DNA from: Acidobacteriota bacterium
Lineage (GTDB): Bacteria > Acidobacteriota > Thermoanaerobaculia > Multivoradales > Multivoraceae
Direction: 5' to 3'
NCBI GenBank assembly: GCA_026707325.1
Contig: JAPOXA010000113.1
Location: forward strand, 1-64,000
DNA: 64,000 bases
Shown here: one piece after another, positions 55,301 through 63,400 of the stretch
Numbering within the stretch: the stretch's first letter is position 1
Layout: each line of letters opens with the position of its first letter
Translations under genes and position numbers: made by a program
Notes under the pieces: model-generated
The model's input: only the letters and a program-made list of their open reading frames with translations
The model's database searches: none
Told to the model about the DNA's origin: nothing

Positions 55301-58300
55301 AGCACGACCGCCGTGAACGCCGCGTCGGCGACGATCGCGAGCGGACTCTCCGCGAGCACGGCCTACGACTTCCGGGTCAGCGCCGTGAACGCGCACGGCG
55401 CGTCGCCGAGCGCCGTCGTGACGCGGACCATGCCGCCGGCGCCGCCGACCGGCCTCGCCGCCGTCGCGGCCGGCGCCACCAGCGCCACGCTGACCTGGAC
55501 CGACGCCTCGAGCGACGAGACCGGCTTCGTCGTGGAGTACCGGATCACCCTCTCGGGCGCCGACTGGACGACGTTCGGAACGAAGGCGGGGGCCGGCGCC
55601 GGGACGCTCGCCGTTACCGGACTCGCGGCCGGGTCGGGTTACGACTTCCGGGTGCGGGCGGAGAGCGCGCACGGCCTGTCGACGCCCAGCGCGGTGTTCC
55701 AGCTCGATCCGCTGGGCGGTCCGGCCGCGGCCACCGGCGTCGCCGCCGCGGCCTCCGGGTCGACCCGGGCGAACCTGACCTGGACGGACAACTCGAACGA
55801 CGAGGTGGGGTTCGACATCGAGCACCGGCTGGGCGCGGACCTCTGGGCCGTCCTCGCGACCGCCGGCCCCGGCGCCGCGTCCGCCACCGTCGGCCCCCTG
55901 TTCGGCAGCCGAACGTACGAGTTCCGGATCGTCACCCGCAACGCGGTCGCCTCGACGCCGAGCGCTTCGGTCACGCTGGCGATGCCGCCGGCGGCGCCGA
56001 CCGGGTTCGAGGTCGCGAAGGCCTCGACGACCAGCGTGACCGCGTCCTGGACGGACGAGTCGCCCGACGAGACGGGCTTCGTCGTCCAGTACGCCGCCGC
56101 GCCCACGACGACCTCGATGATGGCGGTAGCCGGGGCGTCCGCGGAGGCCGCGAGCGCCGCCACGGCCGAGCCGCTGTCGGTCGCTAGCGCCCAGTCCGCC
56201 CTGACCTGGACCTCCTTCGCCACCGAGGCCGCGGCCGGCGACGAGAGCCTCGCGGTCACCGGCCTCCATTCGGGCACGGTCTACGCCTTCCGCGTGCTGG
56301 CCAAACACGGCGCGAACGGCCTGTCGAGCCCGAGCGACATCGTCTGGCTGAACAGCCTGGGCCTGGCGCCCGCCGCCACGGCCGTCGCCGTCACCCCGAC
56401 GGGATCGACCTCGGTGACGGTGACCTGGGCGTCCACCGCCACGGACGAGATCGGGTTCGAGGTGCAGTACCGGCGGCCGGCGTCCCAGCTCTGGTCGAGC
56501 GGCGCCGCCGCGGCGGCGAACGCCGTGACGGCGACCGTGACGGGTCTTTCCGCCAGCACGACGTACCAGTTCCGGGTTCTGACGACGAACGCGAACGGTT
56601 CGGCGCCGAGCGGCGCGGCGACCTGGACGATGCCGCCGGCGCCGCCGACGGGCCTGACGGCGACGGAGGCCGCGGGCGCCAGCGTCGCCCTGTCCTGGAC
56701 GGACGCGTCCTCGGACGAGACGGCTTTCGTGGCCCAGTACAGGACGACGGGGGCGACCGCGTGGACGACGTTCGGCACGGAGGCGGCGGCGGGCGCGACG
56801 TCGATCACCGTGACCGGGCTGACCGCTGGCGAGAGCTACTACTTCCGGGTGCTGGCGAAGCACGGCGTCAACGGGTTGTCCTCGCCCTCGAACGTGGTTT
56901 CGGTGGGCGAGATCGGCGCGCCGGACCCGCCGACGGGGGTCGCGGTTCTGGCGACGGACTCGACCACGGCGGTGGTCACGTGGACGGACGCATCGGACAA
57001 CGAGACGGGATTCCGCGTGGAGTACCGCGCGACGGGCGCGAGCGCCTGGGCGTCGGGGGCGACGGCCGACGCGGGGGCCGACGGGGCGCGGGTGACGGGT
57101 CTGACGCCGAGCACGGCGTACGACTTCCGGGTGCTGTCGCTGACCACGGCGGTTTCCGCGGAGAGTTCGGTGGCGTCGTTGACGATGCCTCCGGCGGCGC
57201 CGACCGATCTCACGGTGTTGGAGAAGGACGCCGCCAGCGTGACGCTGACGTGGACGGACAACTCGTCGGACGAGACGGATTTCGGCGTGTACTACAGGAA
57301 GGCGTCGGTCGAGCGTTGGGGATACTGGGGCGCGCGTCTCGGGGAAGGCGCGACGTCGGTCACGGTGGGCGCTCTCGAGCCCGGCACGGCGTACCAGTTC
57401 CGGGTGCACGCGGAGCACGAGACGAACGGTCTCTCCTCGCCGTCGAACATCGCGTTGGCGACCACCGAGGGCGAGTCGCTGACCGTCTCGGGCCTGTCGG
57501 ACGCGAGCGTGGCGGAGAACGAGGTCTGGACCTCTCCGGCGCCGTCCGCCAGCGGTCACGCCGGCGCGGTGACCTGGACGAAGTCGGGGGCCGACGCGGC
57601 GGACTTCACGATCGACGGCGGCACGGGCGTGCTGACGATGGTCGCGCGTGACCACGAGGCCCCGGCTGACGCCGACGCGGACAACGTCTACGAGGTCACC
57701 GTCACCGCCGCCGACGCGGAGAACGCCGTCGGTTCCGTGTCGATCGGGGTCACCGTGACCGACGTCAACGAGGCGCCGTCGTTCGCGTCGTCGGCGACTC
57801 TGGAACTGAGCGTGGCCGAGGGGACGTCCGGCGACATCGGCCCTCCGGTGGTCGCCACGGACCCGGAGGGCGCGGCGCTGGTCTACACGCTCGGCGGCGC
57901 GGACGCCTCGGCGTTCGAGATCGGTTCGACGGGCCAGCTCTCCGTCGCTTCGGGCACGGTGCTCGACCATGAGACGAAGGCCGCCTACAGCTTCAACGTG
58001 GTGGCTACCGAGCCCGGGACGAACCCTCTCACGGCCACCCGCGCCGTCGAGCTTGCCGTCACCGACGTGGACGAGTCGCTGGCGATCTCCGGCCTGGCGA
58101 ACGCCAGCGTGGAGGAGAACTCGCCCTGGACTTCGGGCACGCCGTCCACCACCGGCCACGCGGGCGCGGTGACCTGGGCGAAGTCGGGGGCCGACGCGGC
58201 GGACTTCACGATCGACGCGGCGACCGGCGTCCTGACGATGGTCGCTCGCGACCACGAGGCCCCGGCTGACGCCGACGCGGACAACGTCTACGAGGTCACG

Positions 58301-60148
58301 GTCACCGCCACGGACGCGGAAGGCAACAGCGGTTCCGTCTCCATCACGGTGACGGTCACGAACGTGAACGAGGCGCCGTCGTTCGTGCCGGCCATGACCC
58401 TGGAACTGAGCGTTGCCGAGGGGACGACCGGCGACATCGGCTCGCCGGTTCTCGCGACGGACCCGGAGGGCGGGGCGCTCGTCTACTCGCTGACCGGCGC
58501 GGACGCCTCAGCCTTCGAGATCGACTCCTCGACGGGCCAGCTCTCCGTCGCCCCGGGCGCGGTCCTCGATCACGAGCGGAAGTCGAGCTACGGTTTCGAC
58601 GTGGTCGCCTCGGACAACGGGACGCCGCCGCTTGCCGCCACCCGCGCCGTCGCGCTCGCCGTCACCGACGTCGACGAGTCGCTGACCGTTTCGGGCCTGT
58701 CGGACGCGAGCGTGGCGGAGAACACGGTCTGGACCTCGCCGGCGCCGTCCGCCACCGGCCACGCCGGCGCGGTGACGTGGTCGAAGTCGGGCGCCGACGC
58801 CGCGGCCTTCGCGATCGACGGGGAGACCGGCGTGCTGACGATGGCCGCCCGCGACCACGAGGACCCGGAGGACGCCGACGCGGACAACGTCTACGAGGTC
58901 ACCGTCACGGTCACCGACGCGGACCAGGTCACCGGCTCCGCGTCGATCAGGGTCACCGTGACGAACGTGAACGAGGCGCCGGCGTTCGCGTCGTCGGCGA
59001 CGCTGGAGATGAGCGTGCCCGAGGGCACGACCGGCGCCATCGGCACGGTCACCGCCGCGGATCCGGAGGGCGCGACGCTCGTCTACTCCCTCGCCGGCGC
59101 GGACGCCGCGGCGTTCGAGGTCGGCTCCGCCGGCCAGATCTCCCTCGCTTCGGGCACGGTCCTCGACCACGAACGGAAGTCGAGTTACAGCTTCGACGTG
59201 GTCGCTTCGGACGGCGAGACGCCGCCGCTTGCCGCCACCCGCGCCGTCGCGCTCGCCGTCGCCAACGTGAACGAGGCGCCGGCGTTCGCCTCGTCGGCGA
59301 CCCTGGCGCTGAGCGTGCCGGAGGGCACCGCCGGCGCCATCGGCTCGGTCGCCGCCACGGACCCGGAGGGCGCGACGCTCGTCTACTCCGTAACCGGCGC
59401 GGACGCCGCGGCGTTCGAGGTCAGCTCCGCCGGCCGGATCTCCGTCCACCCGGACACGGTTCTCGACCACGCGCGGAAGTCGAGTTACAGCTTCAACGTC
59501 GTCGCTTCGGACGACGGGACGCCGCCGCTTGCCGCCACCCGCGCCGTCACGCTCGCGGTGACGCCGGTCCCGGTCGGCGCGCCCGCCCCGCCCACCGGCG
59601 TCGCGGCCCTGGCCACGGACTCGACCACCGTGGTGGTCACCTGGACGGACGCTTCGGACAACGAGACGGGTTTCCGCGTGGAGTACCGGACCACGGGCAC
59701 GACCGCTTGGCAGTCGGGCGCGACGGCCGACCCCGGCGCCGACGGGGCGTGGGTGACGGGTCTGACTCCGAGCACCGCGTACGACTTCCGGGTGCTGGCC
59801 GTGAACGCGCACGGCTCGATCGGCAACGCGGTGGTGTCGTTGACGATGCCGCCGGCCGCGCCGACCGAGCTCGCCGTGCTGCGGAAGAACGCCACCAGCG
59901 TGACGCTCTCCTGGCGGGACAACTCGTCGGACGAAACCGGCTTCGGCGTGTACTACAGGAAGGCGTCCGTCGAGTACTGGGGCTACTACTCGGGGGGAAT
60001 CTCGGAGATCGGGCCGGCTCGGCGGTCGATCACGGTGCACGCTCTCGAGCCCGCCACGGCGTACGAGTTCCGGGTGAACGCGAAGCACGCCACGAACGGT
60101 CTGTCCTCGCCGTCGAACGTCGTGTCGGCGACCACCGACGCCGAGTGA
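49319..60148 (+). CDS. Giant secreted zincin protease with about 24 fibronectin III and 7 cadherin-like repeats
   Basis: 3,609 residues, GTG start, signal peptide 1-30. Residues 30-190: propeptide-like beta region. About 205-300: Calx-beta-like domain (VSPDEVAEDAAAAVQITVTA). About 320-580: reprolysin/metzincin-like domain with HEIGHVMGALHD (His474, Glu475, His478, His484). From 585 to 2,719 come about 22 fibronectin type III repeats, usually PPxAPTGL...TWTDxSxDETGF...YEFRV. Seven cadherin-like repeats (2,719-3,417; ADADNVYEV, TDVNEAP) follow, then two more FnIII. No sorting signal or membrane anchor is visible at the C-terminus. It is probably an extracellular adhesive protease degrading or binding matrix proteins or particles. 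Long near-identical DNA modules show growth by internal duplication. Confidence 0.88.
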   Translation: MGVGRAFAPRLTLAAIALAAAFPASAAHGQRLLRYAEGGIVISAQSARPTQSAEPANRPRRFDVAVDFPLLRAAPPLLEVETPAGRILQARLQEFEDRGDGDLLWSGHVAGPEREPVVLTVLDGGLAGIFAEPGGAAFELHAVEGGAAAVVEPGWMVHAAGVEPILLGEDEEWCRLTTAPPSELADLERAPSALAAQASGAVAFAAAQSTALPAVTLSVSPDEVAEDAAAAVQITVTATVEDGRRFADARTVAVSVGGGPAVAGLDFAAVADFDLTIPAGDASATATFMLDPVDDDLAEPHEAVPVTGFLAGVNVAPAVVEIASDDRHQVDVLVLYTLEAIRLLNAVPLSKEMDAQIQLDYAARMLQDAGVAATYNVAHVAAAPLLLEQAIGRNQQPPAAMRWARTGVHALRDEHNADIVFLMGGGDVSLWACGQAFARFNIHSTIEDFAYQGQAATNFHCDGAATPRWRTTAHEIGHVMGALHDRASILQRNARETPLAPYAYGYVDRTPGHLNAPDYRSIVTIMATGGGAYVNRVNHYSTARRAFVDPQGRTRKLGRAGMNEVDRLLRRTAPEAAGHSDFIPPGPPTGLAATASVVANKVNVALTWTDESDQEAGFVVEYCTLSPSQPGLPGNCSVGATTWTRVATLAPNVQQTTVTGLDTGRRYTFRVEAISREGRSAIAPWETLTTPGDVAPPAPADLFASTPAAGSVRLEWTDASHNEDDFRVEYRTAGASNWTAAPAASANATRADVTGLAADTEYEFRVGARNTHGTTWSGVVSARTWATTPPPPPAAKPDAPGSLVGRRLNPTSAEFEWSDGSGDETGFEIQMKPSGGAWTIAWTAPADAERATASGLPSGATLAFRVVATGDGPPSEPSNEVTLDLSAPLPPAAELSGRVRWAGSSAYADLEWTIDTSSFDGKFLADAGSETKTPWVRVWWSAFGSGVWETDGHWTVSRVRRIWTRRRNVSVLRLETRSAGGSAFSNEIVLDFTAGKPNAPKKAKAKVNATLPTAVDLTWTAGRKAAAHRVSYTFGGRKHVYAWYPGDATKATVTGLSKGNHVFYVASMNDAGVLNEVTVGTLRLRLRNDPPKAAKLLGVEHYYQTARAPWAAWETPAAANATSQDIAGLARGAGYQFRVRGRNGNGLSSPSNVVSINGAVSAPAKPGDLAAQPSGSTSVLLTWVDESHRVTGYDVAYKLSSASSYTTGLTAPGEATSTVVTGLTPNTSYDFRVLGWSGPAQGNAATTRLTTPPAAPTGLQALSHAVDVNLQWTDVTDETGYTVQYRDTGDPAWSTFSGMPLAANSSSYVAGNKSGRLFRVFAEHSTNGRSSSSNVTSESFTGSPAAPAAPAAIQAAPSGSTSVLVNWTDSSNHEDEFVVEYRVEAGGMAAVWSTGPTAGMDEQSAEVTGLTASTAYEFRVGARNGQGTSYSPIAMTAMPPAAPTGLMKSAVKPTSLTLTWTDNSSDEDEFVVEYRATDRGKDGVAAKVALQVRYEDQSRDEDYFLVAHRKDDGEWRYAKAYAAPPENPAAGGNQGTGDKLRGVQTSLEPKTLYHFRVLAESENGSLNSNIVSIYSSQDPGDFVARATDSKTVRFSWTDRATQETGFVVERKSAGWRKVAEVGPNETEASFTDGGVAEGIVQTFRVRARIENVFGQEYWEESEAVKVTMPPTQPTDLRVTATGSTTATAQWTNTSHSEWSYAIESRRSSTEEWSVYQRTGAGQLVGATLTATLEHLTPSAAHEFRVRAWNGNGPSTPSGTVTVTMPPAAPSGLTARSASGTSAALAWTDESSDETGFTIQWRPGGTTTWPSSANVAGGVASYTVTGLTGGASYEFRVRATRGAALGSFGNIATVAVLGAPAQATGLMATATGATSVSLSWTDNSGDETGFAVQQRERGAAAWTTSSTASANATTATVGGLTPSTAYEFRVNATNANGATPGDPVSLTTPPPAPGGLTVAALGSTSVSLTWTDDSRDETAFRVEYGTAGSGSWTTASTTAVNAASATIASGLSASTAYDFRVSAVNAHGASPSAVVTRTMPPAPPTGLAAVAAGATSATLTWTDASSDETGFVVEYRITLSGADWTTFGTKAGAGAGTLAVTGLAAGSGYDFRVRAESAHGLSTPSAVFQLDPLGGPAAATGVAAAASGSTRANLTWTDNSNDEVGFDIEHRLGADLWAVLATAGPGAASATVGPLFGSRTYEFRIVTRNAVASTPSASVTLAMPPAAPTGFEVAKASTTSVTASWTDESPDETGFVVQYAAAPTTTSMMAVAGASAEAASAATAEPLSVASAQSALTWTSFATEAAAGDESLAVTGLHSGTVYAFRVLAKHGANGLSSPSDIVWLNSLGLAPAATAVAVTPTGSTSVTVTWASTATDEIGFEVQYRRPASQLWSSGAAAAANAVTATVTGLSASTTYQFRVLTTNANGSAPSGAATWTMPPAPPTGLTATEAAGASVALSWTDASSDETAFVAQYRTTGATAWTTFGTEAAAGATSITVTGLTAGESYYFRVLAKHGVNGLSSPSNVVSVGEIGAPDPPTGVAVLATDSTTAVVTWTDASDNETGFRVEYRATGASAWASGATADAGADGARVTGLTPSTAYDFRVLSLTTAVSAESSVASLTMPPAAPTDLTVLEKDAASVTLTWTDNSSDETDFGVYYRKASVERWGYWGARLGEGATSVTVGALEPGTAYQFRVHAEHETNGLSSPSNIALATTEGESLTVSGLSDASVAENEVWTSPAPSASGHAGAVTWTKSGADAADFTIDGGTGVLTMVARDHEAPADADADNVYEVTVTAADAENAVGSVSIGVTVTDVNEAPSFASSATLELSVAEGTSGDIGPPVVATDPEGAALVYTLGGADASAFEIGSTGQLSVASGTVLDHETKAAYSFNVVATEPGTNPLTATRAVELAVTDVDESLAISGLANASVEENSPWTSGTPSTTGHAGAVTWAKSGADAADFTIDAATGVLTMVARDHEAPADADADNVYEVTVTATDAEGNSGSVSITVTVTNVNEAPSFVPAMTLELSVAEGTTGDIGSPVLATDPEGGALVYSLTGADASAFEIDSSTGQLSVAPGAVLDHERKSSYGFDVVASDNGTPPLAATRAVALAVTDVDESLTVSGLSDASVAENTVWTSPAPSATGHAGAVTWSKSGADAAAFAIDGETGVLTMAARDHEDPEDADADNVYEVTVTVTDADQVTGSASIRVTVTNVNEAPAFASSATLEMSVPEGTTGAIGTVTAADPEGATLVYSLAGADAAAFEVGSAGQISLASGTVLDHERKSSYSFDVVASDGETPPLAATRAVALAVANVNEAPAFASSATLALSVPEGTAGAIGSVAATDPEGATLVYSVTGADAAAFEVSSAGRISVHPDTVLDHARKSSYSFNVVASDDGTPPLAATRAVTLAVTPVPVGAPAPPTGVAALATDSTTVVVTWTDASDNETGFRVEYRTTGTTAWQSGATADPGADGAWVTGLTPSTAYDFRVLAVNAHGSIGNAVVSLTMPPAAPTELAVLRKNATSVTLSWRDNSSDETGFGVYYRKASVEYWGYYSGGISEIGPARRSITVHALEPATAYEFRVNAKHATNGLSSPSNVVSATTDAE
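57475..59570 (+). repeat. Tandem cadherin-like module array within the giant gene
   Basis: Seven modules of about 300 bp in order A-B-A-B-A-B-B. A-type begin SGLSDASVAEN, B-type begin FASSATLELSVAEGT. A stretch beginning GACGCCGACGCGGACAACG recurs at 57668, 58268 and 58871, a period of about 600 bp (one A-B pair). Near identity at DNA level implies recent duplication and possible length variation between strains. Confidence 0.8.
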
Positions 60149-60284
60149 CGGGAAGCACGGCGCGCCACACTCGATCGGCTGGGCGATGAACCGGCATCCC
60201 CCGATTCCGCGCGCCGACGCCGTATCGACAACCGAAGCAACGCGAGACCGCCGCGCCTTGAGAAGCAACCCGCCATCCATCAGC

Positions 60285-60454
60285 CGCCGCACGTCGCTGG
60301 TCGTCGACCCGCCGGACGGCAAGATTTCGCCTGCCACGAAGGCAACTACGGGCTGCCCAACATCCTGTCCGGCGCGCGGCACCAGGAGAAGCTCGCCCGG
60401 GAGAAGGAGGCCGCCGAAGCGGCGGCAGCCTCCGGCGAACCCGACGACGACTGA
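60285..60454 (+). pseudogene. Internally deleted remnant of an uncharacterised secreted-protein gene
   Basis: Two pieces of one recognisable family stand next to each other in different frames. RRTSLVVDPPDGKI (60285-60326) matches an N-terminal segment of the family. From about 60325, shifted by one frame, comes DFACHEGNYGLPNILSGARH and an Ala/Glu-rich tail ending in TGA at 60454, its C-terminus. The roughly 200-250 residues normally between them are missing. From memory, E(Y/F)ACHEGNY...IL.GAR is the conserved end of a family common in Acidobacteria and marine bacteria; its function is unknown. The rest of the 332-bp gap 60149-60480 shows nothing else. Confidence 0.6.
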
Positions 60455-60480
60455 CGGTCGCGGCCGCGCCGCGGGCGCCC

Positions 60481-63400
60481 TCAGCCGTCGCCTTCCACCA
60501 CGAAACGAACGATCTCCACGAAGTTGTACGACTCCGAGTTGCCGGCGCGGTCGTACACGAGGAGCTCGGCGAGGCCCCACGTGCCCGGTATCGATCCGGG
60601 CGGCAGAACCACGACGCGCTCCATCACCCGCCATCCGGTCGGGTCTCGCCGCGGGTAGAGGTCGTTCCTGTCGTCGGGGTAGATGTAGTGGAAGTGGTCT
60701 CCACCCTGCGGATCGCGCAGCAGGAGGCTCGAAACGGCGAGCCCCGAGATGTTGTCCCGATGCGGGAAGCTCACCGTCACCCTCGTCTCGCCGTTGGGCG
60801 TCAGGGGGTTGGTCGGTTCGGCGCCGATTCGTATCCGGTTCAGGTCGACCTCCGGAGGCTCGGTGTCCGGGTTGGTCGTCTCGAGTTCGACGTTCGGCGG
60901 CGCTTCGACCGCGCGGTCGCCGGTGAACTCGATGTCCTTCCTGTTCAGGGCCACGTCCTGCATGGCGATGGAGTTCGTGGTGTAGGTGGACGAGGGCATG
61001 TAGTTCGGCATCAGAAAGTCGACGCCGCACTCGTGGCTCGCCCGGGTCGCGGCGTTGGCTGGGCCGTACTCCTCGAACGAGTACGTATCCGGACGGTCGT
61101 CGTTGATGGCGGCGTAGCACGGATGCCAGGTCCTCATGGCCGTGTCCTCGTTGACGAGCCAGTTGACGTGGATCACCTGGACGGTGCCGTCCTCTTCCCA
61201 CACGGAAGTGCTCATCGCCAGGGTCGACGGCACGTACTCGGGCGGCGTCCAGTCTTCCAGGGGGTTGTCCACGTGCATCATCCAGCCGAAGTCGCTGGGG
61301 CGCTGGTAGCGCTCGTTGCCCGCGGAATCCCGGAGGATGACCTGAACGGGCACCCAGTAACCAGCCTTCAGATACTTGTTCAGCGTGTACTCGCCGCGCA
61401 GCCGCGTTCGCTCCTCGCCGCGCGGCAGGTAGTTGCCCCGTTTGTCCAGCGGCGACAGGTAGAGGTCGATGTAGGTGCCGACCTCACTGGCCAGACGGGT
61501 GAAGGCCAGGGTCGCGCCTTCGAACCGTCCATCCAGGGCGTGCAGCTCCAGGTCCACCGTGAGCTTCTTGTCTTCGGCCGGCCCGCCCGCGACGGTGATG
61601 TCCACGCGTCTGATCTTGCCGGGGTAGACGTAATCGGGAAACAGGTTGTAGACCTCGAACGTGAGGTCCTCCCGAATGCGGGCGACGTAGATGTGGCCCT
61701 GCATGATCCGGTCGCGCACGAACTCATACTTGGCCGTCGACCGGGCGCGGAGACGGTCCGGGTTCACGACGAAGAAGGAGATGGTCTCCGCCATGTCCTC
61801 GTCGGGATCCTTGAGGTGGGCGTAGGCGGAGACGAACTCGGCCGTCTTCGTCGTGGACCATCCGCTCTCCGCTGTCGGATCCAGGTACCAGCCGCCGAGT
61901 TCGATCCAGTCCCGCTTGAGCTGGTCGTCGAACAGGTGCTCCCACAGGAAATGCGCCTTTTCGTGGACGATGAGCCGGTGCATGTAGTCCTCGGTCCGGT
62001 TCCGGAACGCCGTCTCCATGAACTCCACGTAGCCGGCCTCGGGCCAGGCCACCGCCGGCGCGACCGGGTAGAGCGGGTGCCTCAGGCCGTTCAGACGCCG
62101 GACCAGGTAAGTCATGCCGTCGACGCTACGCATGCCGGCGGGCATCTCCTCCAGCATGTTGATGAGAAGCAGAATCTCGTTCGCCTGGAACGGCTGGAAG
62201 TTGTGGCGGGATTCTCTCCCCGTCGGCCAGGTCAGCTTCCGATAGTCGTCGATCCGGGTGGTGACGCCGTACCGCTCCCGGAGGATCCTCTCGTAAGCCT
62301 CTTCGTCTCCGCCGTTGTCCGTGACGAAGCGCACGGCGGCGCGATGCAGGCGCCGCGAGAACCAGACGCCGCGCTTGCCGTCCACCGAGGCGACCCGCGG
62401 CGCGGCGTTGACGAACGCGGCGGAGGAGATCGTCACTTCCCGCGCGCCGTCTCCGGAGGCGGCGATGGCGATGTCGCCGTCGATGAAGTCGTCGGTCAGC
62501 CGCCAAACGCTGGGCGGCGCGGCGACGCCGACCTGGAGGTCCTGCGTCGGCTGCGGGATGTCCTGCATCGTGCCGAGCAGTCTGAAGGCGTGTTCCTGCG
62601 ACCACCCCGCGCCGGCCAGCAGGATGTTGTAACCCTGTCTCAGATGGTGGGCCGCGGCGGCGTCGGCCACTTCCACGGTCTCGCCCTGGAACTCCACCAC
62701 CGGCGGTTGTACGACGTTGGAGGAATACTCGGCGCCGGCGGTCGTCTGGTCCTCTTCCCAGTGGTATGTGAACGGATCGGCCGGCAACCGGGAGACCTCG
62801 TACGACTCGCGGTCGACCATGTCGGCGAACGGGAAGTCGACGATGCGCGCCGACGTTGTCCGGTAGCCTCGCGCGGCGACCTTGATCGCGAACCGGCCGG
62901 CCGGAATGTCATGGAACTCGAAGCGCCCGACGCTGTCGGGCCGGGCGACCTCGAGCGTTCCGGGACCCGTCAGCACGGCTTCGACCTCGTCGGCGCCGCC
63001 GGTGAATCCCGAGACGTGCCCGATGTACGACGGTTCCGGCGATGACGTCACGCACTCGAACGCCTGGACGTCGCTCTTCGCCTCCGCGGTCCGGTTCAGC
63101 GGGTTGTGGTGGGTCCAGGCGCTTTCGCCGTGGGGGGACTCCACCCTGAGGGTGAACGCGAGGTTCGTCACCGGGGCCACGAACACCCAGCGGCGGCCGT
63201 TCACCTGGCAGCCGTCGAGCACCTTGACCAGCACCTCCGCGTTGTCGCGGTTGAAGAAGTACAGGAGAGCGGACTGGTCGGAATCCAGGCCGTAGTCCAG
63301 CGCCCCGGTCACGGTCGTCTCGCCGTTCTTCTCGTACTCGACGCACATGCTCACGGTGTAGCCGCCGAGCAGTGTCGTCACCGGCCGCGGCGTGCAGGTC

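Noticed and set aside
52028..58255. Very long open frame antisense to the giant gene, and similar long antisense frames at 8911-11925, 13995-16913 and 29703-34817
   Set aside because: At this GC content, reverse frames of G/C-third-position genes rarely meet stops. The translations are Arg/Val/Gly-rich with no domain motifs. Only the part of the 29703 frame downstream of 32681 is a real gene.
49319..60148. FnIII/cadherin DNA repeats considered as mobile or intergenic repeats
   Set aside because: They stay in one reading frame with conserved domain boundaries; they are protein modules.
60186..60926. Plus-strand open frame after the giant gene as a full gene
   Set aside because: Most of it is antisense to the HEKAH protein with Arg/Ser-rich translation; only the short family remnant at 60285-60454 is supported.
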